64,000 nucleotides of DNA from Cryptomeria japonica. Lineage: Eukaryota > Streptophyta > Pinopsida > Cupressales > Cupressaceae. Under the pieces are notes generated by a model, which worked only from the letters and a program-made list of their open reading frames with translations, was not told the DNA's origin and did no database searches. The translations under genes were made by a program, and so were the position numbers. Of this stretch, positions 56,926 to 64,000 are shown piece by piece. Where the stretch lies: positions 502,780,442 through 502,844,441 of the forward strand of contig NC_081410.1 in assembly GCF_030272615.1 (NCBI RefSeq), given 5' to 3'. Position 1 is the first letter of the stretch, and every line of letters begins with the position of its first letter.

Positions 56926-59900
56926 CTGTAATCTACCTTATTTGATAATGACTGATTTTTATGTGTTAATAAATGTAATTATGTGCTAATGAATGTTCAT
57001 GAATGATATGTGTTGATGATTATTGATGAATGTTGCATTTTAATTAAAGTTAATGAATTTTATGTGTTAATGAACATTATGTGATAATGAATGAATGTTA
57101 TATTTTAATAATGGATGAAAGAATGAATGAAAGAATGAATGAATGTTAGATGTTAACGGGGAATTTAGAGTGATGTTGGGGGGGGGGGGAGGAGCCAAAC
57201 CAAATGAGCTTCCACCTTCACGCGGTTGGCCTTGTTAAGTAGAGAATATTAAACTATTCTCGAAACAAAGCGAAGCTCAATAAGATAACACACTTTTCAA
57301 TATTTCATTATGTTGCATAATTAATCTTATTGAATAATGTATGTATATTGATTCTTAATTGCAGGGTCCAACAGAGCCAACACAAACAACACCATGGTGA
57401 GATTGCAAAAGTTGTGAATATGCCTCATCATGAATAAAGTTGAATTAGTGCATTCTCTGTAAATTCTCAAATGCTCTATACTTTGGAAGTTTTGAAATTT
57501 TTATGATCATATCGGTCCCCTGTCTAAAAGCTTTTTTCCTTGATTTGTTTGTGATACACATTGAGAGATTTTTTTTTTCCTTTTATTTATGCATGTCTTA
57601 ACCATTCTCCACATGCTTCCCATTCTTATTTAGATTGTTGTATTTTTACATATGTTGGAATCTGTAGTTCCACGTACATGTTTTCTATGTTCTTTGTAAC
57701 TGTATGAAAAGGTGTAAAATGTGGGTATAGTCCAAAATCTTGATTACCAACAAGCTATTGTTGTTTAATAGTTCCAGTGTTTGTATTAATTGAAACAGTT
57801 TAACCCTTTTAACATGTTTCATAGCAAAATTGCACTTTGTATGCAATCTTATTGTTACAGTTCAATTACTGAGGTCATGTGATTTATCTTGACAATAGAA
57901 TGTTGGAATTTATCTGAATTTATCTTGACAATAGAATGTCGGAATTTAATACCATAATCCATGATGAAAACTGCCAAAAATGGAAATTTATCTTAGTTCG
58001 CAATTACAAAATGCTTTTGTATAGGCCTCTTGAAGATTAAGTACATCAAATTGAGATTTTATAAATTGAGTGTATGTATTAGCAATCTCCCAAATTGTTC
58101 AATGGTCTCCAAACCTTCTCAATTTTTTATTTTTATTTTAACTCAAATATGTATGGTATAGGCATATCATTGGTTGTGTGATTTTTTTTTCCTTAAATGC
58201 TTCTACAACCAAAAGAGACAAGTTTTAGATGAAAATGGGGTCTTATGGGCCTTTTTGACACAATGGTAGGTTCTTTAGACCTAAAAATGCCCCAAAAAAT
58301 AGTCGATTGCCTTAAGTTACAAACAAATCCTTGTTTGTGAGCATGCTTCTTGATCTCCAATTTTGGTGGAATGAAAGATAATATTGAATTTCTCAAGCCT
58401 TTTGGATGCTTCAAAACCACCAAAAAAAAGCTACTTTGATCATTGAAATGTTGTAGTGACTTGAATAAAAAAAGAAAACTAAGTCCAAACTTTATAAGTT
58501 AGTTTTTTCTTGTCAAATTGTTTTCAATTTTCAAATCATCCAAGGATGCAAGAGGAGTATATTTTGTTATGACAAGATAAAAAAAAAAATTAGAATCCTT
58601 TGAAACCATTGAAACACGGGGACCCCTTCACCCCCTCCAAAATCCCTATTTTTTCAAGATGCAATACTTAGGGGAAACATCCCCTTGCCGCACCACTTAG
58701 GGACGTCCTAGGGACTCCAAGGAGTCTCTTGACCATCTTGAGGATGGCTATGAGTCTCCCATGGGCCCCAATTAGAAACTCCAATTCTAAACAAAAATGG
58801 TGAAATTATTGTGAAAAATGTCATCCGTATTAAAGGTTTGGCAATGCCCCCTAACCTTGATGGGGGCTCTGCCCCAAACCCCCCACAAGGGGCACTACCC
58901 ATTGACCCCAAACTTCTACCCACCATTCTTATTGTTAATGAAATCATTTCCATTTTTTTTATGTTGACTAGTTTAAACACTTAGTATGCCAAAGTTTCAT
59001 CTGCAATTCTTATACTTATTCTTAGTTTGTTCCCAAAGTTCCAAAACTCTACCACCACTGTTAATGTTTGAATTTCAATGCAATCATTGACATATTTTTA
59101 ATGTTTATTGTAAAATTTACATAGTGTGGCAAATTTTTATTTACAGTTGTTATACTTATTCTATACACATCCTTTTATAATTAATTTTTTAAGTTGTATA
59201 TATATTTGCATCCCACCCCGCCCCCTTTGTCATCCCCCTGTCGTCCCCAAACTTAAGCCCTTGGTATGTTAAGATATGAAAGCTCACAATAGTTTCATTT
59301 GATATGTTAATCGAGGAAAAACCTACAATATATAGCTTCCAAGATTCCAAACCCATGAGGATCATGAAGAGGTAGAAAACCAAAAAAAGAAATTGCTTAT
59401 CCAAGTTTCTAAATTTGTGACAAGGAAAAAGTAGAATCTCAATCAAAGAAGGAGAATGTGCAACTCATTATCTTATTCTACCTAAGTAAAAATATTACCT
59501 AATTAAGCTTTTTAATAGTGGAATATCACACTTAGGATAAAACATATCCAAGGTAAATGAAATATTACATTGATAGGCTTCTTTGGTTGCTCTAAAAGTG
59601 GTGCCTTATGAATTATGTTCCTGGATACTAAAGTTTCCAAATTCTGGGCACTCTTGATAGCTTCTCATAGAGATTGTGATTTGAAGGCTTTAACCAAACC
59701 TTTCAATGGTTTATGTTGATGTGTTTTTTATGCACTATGCAACAAAAATTAAAATACTAAGTATTCTATCCTCTCTTGAACAAAATCCTCCCAAGTGCTA
59801 AACTACGTGATCAAATGGGATGACTCGAAGATTCCAATAGTCAGGTCTTGACTTTATATTGCAGATAGACTCAATGATTGTGATGTGATATCTTCTGGAA

Positions 59901-60507
59901 TCACAAGGGGGACTTACATTGCTTGGGTCAAGACCTATCCATTCTCATGTTTCATGATTGATTTACACTCCATGGTTTAGGTCATCCTTGAGCAACATCT
60001 CGACTTAGCCAAATTTTGTTTTTTGTACCCTAATTCTTTAATTTTGACCCCTTACTAGCATTGCCTTATGTTTTATTAGAATTCTTGCTTCTCTAGCATG
60101 GGCACATATCTAGGGTTCATTCGCACAAATTGCTCTTGATGAGCAAGCTAGTATCATGACCATGACTTAAACAAAATTTTAACTTAGTCAAATTATCTCC
60201 TCCAAACTTCTATGAGTTCATCAGCTTCATTCTTCATCATTTGGATGTCTTTTGTCATTGGAAGGTAATTCTTGACCACCATACCTCAATCTTGACCTAT
60301 GCTACCCTAAAACCCTATAACCTAGTCATGTTTACAATTGAGATCTTGGTGACTTGATCACTTAATATAGCTTAATCATGCAGGTCTCATCTAACTCCAA
60401 CTCCAACACTTAAGGAAATCAACCCTAGCAACCAAGTACTTTGGGAAATATCTTGCAACTTGAAAACATGGGTAATGATGGAGGAATGGAAGGTGAGACC
60501 TATAGAG
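56926..60507. other. Gene-free 3' part of the CACTA element
   Basis: About 3.6 kb. 57000-57160 has AATGAATG-type repeats, 57179-57190 a run of G. A possible last exon (cagGGTCCAACAGAGCC) is near 57364. 58610-58920 is a GC-richer patch with GGGGCTCTGCCCC and ACAAGGGGC units of low complexity. No domain recognised in any open frame. Confidence 0.5.
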
Positions 60508-60680
60508 GTGAGAGAGAGAGAGAGAGGGTGAGAGGAAGAGATAATGACCTAGAGAGGGTAGAGAAAGAGAAGTAGAGAGGGAGAGAAGAAGAGAGGGATG
60601 GAGAAAGAGACCTAGAGAGGGGAGAGAGAAGAGAGATAGTAGAGAGGGATAGAGAAGAGAGATAGAAGAGAGATACCAAT
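60508..60680. repeat. GA-rich microsatellite tract
   Basis: (GA)n and GAGAGGGAGAGAAGA-type purine repeat; the Ser/Leu-rich minus-strand open frame over it is a repeat by-product. Confidence 0.95.
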
Positions 60681-60720
60681 GTCAATCTTTTTCTATAAAA
60701 AAAAAAATTTTGAGAACTCG

Positions 60721-60934
60721 GCCTATCGTTGGATTTCCGACTCCACAGGGTAAAATTCTGACAGAGGAGTGTCATCGGATGCACAGCATCCTCATCGGAA
60801 CTCTCCTGGAGGTTGTCATAAATTCTGACAAAATTACGACAGCCTCTAGGAGAGTTCCGACGAGGATGCTGTGCATCCAACGACACTCCTCTGTCGGAAT
60901 TTTACCCTGTGGAGTCAAAATTCTGACGATAGGC
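60721..60934. repeat. 97 bp near-perfect inverted repeat (hairpin) near the CACTA 3' end
   Basis: Left arm 60721-60817 and right arm 60838-60934 are reverse complements with only about ten mismatches by eye, with a 20-base spacer. The arms contain TTCCGACTCCACAGGGTAAA and GGATGCACAGCATCCTC, and several TTCTGAC/TCGGAA units that recur outside the hairpin and at the 5' end. It may be an inverted array of accessory-protein binding sites, or a small fold-back insertion. If transcribed it would form a long double-stranded RNA. Confidence 0.85.
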
Positions 60935-61110
60935 TGAGATCGCGACATTATTCTTTCTGGGTATGAGCATCCATGGCGGCCGTCAAAAAGGTTGGAGGTG
61001 ATGTCGGAATTGTGACGACCACAAGGATAGTCGGAACTTGCGACAAAATGTTTTCAACGGCTTTTTTTGTCGGTAGTGCGATGAAATTTCGTTGAAATGC
61101 CAACAATTTG
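60935..61110 (+). repeat. CACTA 3' subterminal repeats
   Basis: Several dispersed copies of TCGGAA/TTCCGA and GTCG-type units (for example TGTCGGAATTGTGACGACC, AGTCGGAACTTGCGAC). Same core as the hairpin and the 5' subterminal region. Confidence 0.65.
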
Positions 61111-61141
61111 CCATCAAAATTTTGACTTGAATGTACTAGTG
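61111..61141 (+). repeat. CACTA 3' terminal inverted repeat
   Basis: Ends AATGTACTAGTG at 61141, the inverse of CACTAATACATT at the 5' end with one mismatch. GTA (61142-61144) follows as the right target duplication. Confidence 0.88.
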
Positions 61142-61144
61142 GTA

Positions 61145-61960
61145 TTTAGAAACAAGTTGAATGAAGATGGCACAGTGGTAAGAAACAAAGCAAGATTGGT
61201 ATGTAAGGGATATGCTCAAGAAGAAGGAGAAGACTATGGAGAAACCTTTTCTCCAGTAGCTAGATTGGAAGGAGTTTGAATGCTACTTGCATATGCAGCC
61301 TTCAAGGGATTCAAAGTGTATCAGATGGATGTGAAATCTACATTCCTAAATGGAATAGTTGAAGAGGAAGTGTATATAGACAACCAGATGGGTTTTTCCT
61401 ATTAGAAGATGGTGATATGGTATGTAGGCTACATAAAGTCGTGTATGGATTGAAGCAAGCACCTAGAGCATGGTATGAATGTTTACACTCTCATCTTGTG
61501 AAGATTGGATTTGAAAGAACAAGTGAAGATAGCAATATCTATGTGAAGTTAGAAGGAGATTAGATTCTGATCTGTGAAGTGTTTGTTGATGACATAATTT
61601 TTGGTGGAGATGACAAGATGAGCCATGCATTTGCAGATGAAATGAAGAAGGAATTTGAGATGTCACTAATCAAAGAGATTAAGTTCTTGATTGGACTACA
61701 GATTCAACAAATGAAAGATGGCATCTTTATCACTCAGTCCAAGTATGTCAAAGAGGTGTTGAAGACCTTTGGCATGGAAGACAGCAAATTGGTTGGTACA
61801 CCAATGATTACCGGTTGTAAATTGTCAAAAAAAGATGACTCGGCATTGGTGAATGAGAAGGAATATCGGTCAATGATTGGTAAGTTGCACTATGTAGTAC
61901 ACAATAGACTAGACATTGCACATGCAGTGGGCATTGTTGCACATTTTTAGAAAAGTCGAA
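61145..61960 (+). pseudogene. Copia-B RT, C-terminal part after the CACTA insertion
   Basis: Resumes [43 protein letters not shown] at 61277-61279 replaces an expected Arg. [20 protein letters not shown] follows, then a frameshift near 61390, PRAWYE-like, and the catalytic EVFVDDIIFGG. GLQIQQMKDGIFITQSKYVK, VGTPMITGCKLSKKD and YRSMIGKLHYVVHNRLDIAH complete it. Both Asp of FVDD are kept. Confidence 0.9.
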
Positions 61961-62540
61961 GAGAATCCCACTTCGTAGCAGTCAAGTGGATTCTTAGATA
62001 TCTAAAGGGAACTATAGATTATGGATTGTGGTATCCATACAGTAATGATTTCAATATCAAATTGTTTACTGATGTCGATTGGGCTAGTAATGTGGATGAC
62101 CAGAAGAGCACAACCAATGGTGCATTCTTTCTCGGTGGCAGACTAGTCTCATGGATGAGCAAGAAGCAGAGTTGTATCTCTCAGTCTATAGCAGAAGCAG
62201 AATATGTAGTAGCATTTATGAACTATACTCAGACAATTTGGATGAAGCATGTATTAAGTGGTTTCAAAGTCCTTGTATCTAAACCGGTGGGTATATTTTG
62301 TGATAACACAAGTGCAATTAATATTTCCAAGAATCTGGTATTGCATGCTAAAACCAAGCACTTCGAGCTCAAGTATCATTTCTTGAGGGAGAAAGTTCAA
62401 AACAAAGAGGTTGTATTGGAACATGTTTCCAGTAAAGAGCAGTTAGTAGATATATTCACCAAGCCTCTACTGAAGGCTACATTTACTTATTTAAGAGGTG
62501 AACTAAAGGTATGTGCTCCACATCAGTCAGGTATTGCATT
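61961..62540 (+). pseudogene. Copia-B RNase H
   Basis: VKWILRYLKGTIDYGLWYPY, then IKLFTDVDWASNVDDQKSTT (Asp), SIAEAEYVVAF (Glu), IFCDNTSAINISKN (Asp), TKHFELKYHFLREKVQNKEV, EQLVDIFTKPL. Open from 62026 to 62599. The three acidic positions of copia RNase H are present. It is the best-preserved domain of the element. Confidence 0.9.
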
Positions 62541-62715
62541 GTCAAATCTTTTTCAGGATTGGTGTGTTGAAGGATGCTACTCCTCAGGGGGAGCAGCATA
62601 ATGGAACATGGATGTTTGTGCCTCCACTTTGGCATTGTTGTCAAAGGGGGAGAAGATGTGAAGCAGAGAAGATATCTACAGTTGTAGAGATATCTTTGTG
62701 TATTGCCATCAATGC

Positions 62716-62728
62716 CAAAGGGGATGAT
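62716..62728 (+). promoter_or_regulatory. Polypurine tract of Copia-B
   Basis: CAAAGGGGATGAT just before TGTTGGCATATG, the 3' LTR start. Same place and type as in Copia-A (18740-18751). Confidence 0.8.
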
Positions 62729-64000
62729 TGTTGGCATATGTGCAGAGTTTGATGACATGATAGGATTGTATGTTGTCATTGATGTCAATATGTTGAAGTA
62801 TGAACCAGTATATTGAAGTAAACAAACTGGCAAGAGAACAGGTATGATGGTATGAAGTGAACCGGTATGATGGTATGAACCAGTATATGCAAAAAGGTGA
62901 AACAGTATGTTAGAATGTGAACTAGTATATGCAAAGCTTGTATCGGGGTTTCATTTGATATGACTACCAGTTGGTAGTCTTAGCTTCAGGGTTTTCGGTT
63001 GATGCATTCCAAGTCTATGTGATTCGACCGACAATATCCTGTGATGAGTTAGCATTGAAATGAAGATTAGATCATGTTACCACATCATCCTTGTGCATGT
63101 GAAGAATCTCCTTGAGGATCTTGCATGAAGAAGATTGATTCTATCTACCTTAAGAATGTACAAAATCTTAGTAAACGGTGGAGAGCATGTGATGGGTTAT
63201 CAGCTTCCAGAAGCGATGAAGAATGGATGATGGAGAACATCCTAAGATTTGTTCAAGATTGTTTTACCCCATGTAATGTGTTTAAATGGTCAGGATTAGA
63301 CTGACTATACTATTAACCTAGATGCTTAGGGTTTTAGGTTTTGCCACCAACCTAATTGTTGTCTATAAGGTCTATGATGATTCTCATTTGAAGTTGTTGG
63401 CAAATGAATGTGTGTGAAGTGATTCTTGCCAGACCGGAGCAGTGAGTAGAGATCTACAGAGTGTGATTGCAGATGTAAAGGAATTGAAGTAGATCTGCCT
63501 TGGCATTAAGTGTTGTTATCAGATCAGTGTATTACCTGTTGACTTCTAACCATTTCAGCAAATGGAAAATCCCTTTACCGGGTAGCTTTAACAGGATTTT
63601 TGTAAATCCTTTAACAGGGTGACTCAAAATCATTAATTTCTTTAAATCCTCTGACAAGGTAACCTTTAACAGGGTTTTAACCTCTAACCGAGTATTTAGC
63701 CATCCCTTAACTGGGTGATCCCTGGCAAGATCGGTTCCTAGAAGAACTTGTTGTAAAGTCTTTAACCGGTCTAGGCTCCTAATAGAGTAGACTTCAGAAG
63801 AGTTCAAGAACAACTTGTGGGTATTCATCCCCACTGTGGTTTTTCCCAGTTGGGTTTCCATGTCAAAAATCAGTGTGTTATGTGTGATTCTCTTTCATGT
63901 GATGTTTTAGTGTTTTCTGTTAAGCGGTAAAAGCATGTTGATCCAATGGTCATTATATTTCTGATGCATTACCTGCTTAAGCATATGGGTGAAGTTGAGT
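62729..64000 (+). repeat. Copia-B 3' LTR (runs out of the window)
   Basis: TGTTGGCATATGTGCAGAG start, then parallel to 33613-35099 throughout, including the CCGGTAT units, the TATAAGG box (63364-63370) and the CTTTAACAGGGT units. The end and the right target duplication lie beyond 64000. Confidence 0.92.

Larger units (their letters stand above)
37862..61141 (+). mobile_element. Giant CACTA (En/Spm, CMC) DNA transposon, 23.3 kb
   Basis: Termini CACTAATACATT and, on the other strand, CACTAGTACATT; 3 bp duplication GTA; subterminal repeats at both ends; a TNP2-type transposase gene; and an accessory-protein-like gene. The insertion splits a codon-exact position in Copia-B RT: TGG GTA | TTT AGA. 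Besides the transposase genes it carries a SET-like exon, a possible captured gene fragment on the minus strand, a solo LTR, and about 4 kb of gene-free DNA near each end. The transposase gene has several stops, so the element is probably no longer autonomous. Confidence 0.93.
33613..64000 (+). mobile_element. Copia-B: SIRE-like Ty1/copia element split by the CACTA transposon
   Basis: 5' LTR (33613-35099), primer binding site, gag, protease, integrase and the first part of RT up to 37861; then the CACTA insertion (37862-61141); then the rest of RT, RNase H, polypurine tract and a 3' LTR that runs out of the window. Same family as Copia-A in every domain and in LTR motifs. By eye the first 330 bases of the two LTRs differ at roughly one position in twelve, so it is not a recent insertion. 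The target duplication cannot be checked because the 3' end is outside; the five bases before the 5' LTR are CTTCC. Confidence 0.92.

Noticed and set aside
58600-58990. Protein-coding or captured gene in the GC-richer patch
   Set aside because: The minus-strand frame 58708-58980 has no known motif and the DNA is low-complexity (GGGGC and CCCC units).
60500-60886. Ser/Leu-rich minus-strand protein
   Set aside because: Produced by the GA microsatellite and the hairpin; no domain.
1-64000. tRNA, rRNA or other structural RNA genes
   Set aside because: No cloverleaf with standard A and B boxes or rRNA segment was noticed; the tRNA-like matches are only retrotransposon primer binding sites. A tRNA scan would settle it.

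Overview
The window is repeat-dense nuclear DNA of a land plant, most likely a seed plant with a large genome (a conifer is possible, but the sequence alone does not prove it). Nearly everything is transposable element: Tat-like Ty3/gypsy elements carrying two RNase H domains, SIRE-like Ty1/copia elements, a giant CACTA (En/Spm) DNA transposon, and two long solo-LTR-like insertions. I see no intact host gene, no tRNA or rRNA gene and no CRISPR array. Most coding regions carry stops and frameshifts.

Layout. (1) 1-2100: no confident gene. (2) 2121 to about 26700: Gypsy-1 (+), with gag, protease, a G-patch domain, RT, RNase H, a second archaeal-type RNase H and integrase, then a long 3' region carrying an antisense plant-mobile-domain (PMD) gene, a polypurine tract and a 3' LTR from 25467. 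It is interrupted by a 4.1 kb LTR-like insertion (12012-16144) and a complete copia element on the minus strand (Copia-A, 17321-24726, duplication ACTTC). (3) 26735-33612: Gypsy-2 (+), starting inside integrase and again carrying an antisense PMD gene before its polypurine tract and truncated 3' LTR. (4) 33613 to beyond 64000: Copia-B (+), same family as Copia-A, split by the CACTA element at 37862-61141. The CACTA element has CACTA...TAGTG ends and a 3 bp GTA duplication; removing it and one GTA restores the copia reading frame (KWV/FRNK).

The CACTA element is about 23.3 kb. It carries a TNP2-type transposase gene with introns (43685-52472), one intron of which holds a 4.48 kb solo LTR with a perfect ATTTG duplication. 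Downstream on the same strand lie a SET-domain-like exon (53212-53955) and a set of exons resembling the accessory TNPA/Ptta protein (54089-56925). Near its 3' end is a near-perfect 97 bp inverted repeat built from the subterminal motif. The order of events by nesting is Gypsy-2, then Copia-B in its LTR, then CACTA in Copia-B, then the solo LTR in the CACTA transposase intron.

The most interesting points are the SET-like exon inside a CACTA element; the antisense PMD genes, each with a minus-strand TATA-like box near the 3' LTR, in two gypsy copies; the G-patch between protease and RT; and the subterminal hairpin. Similarity calls are from recognised motifs read by eye; no database search was possible.
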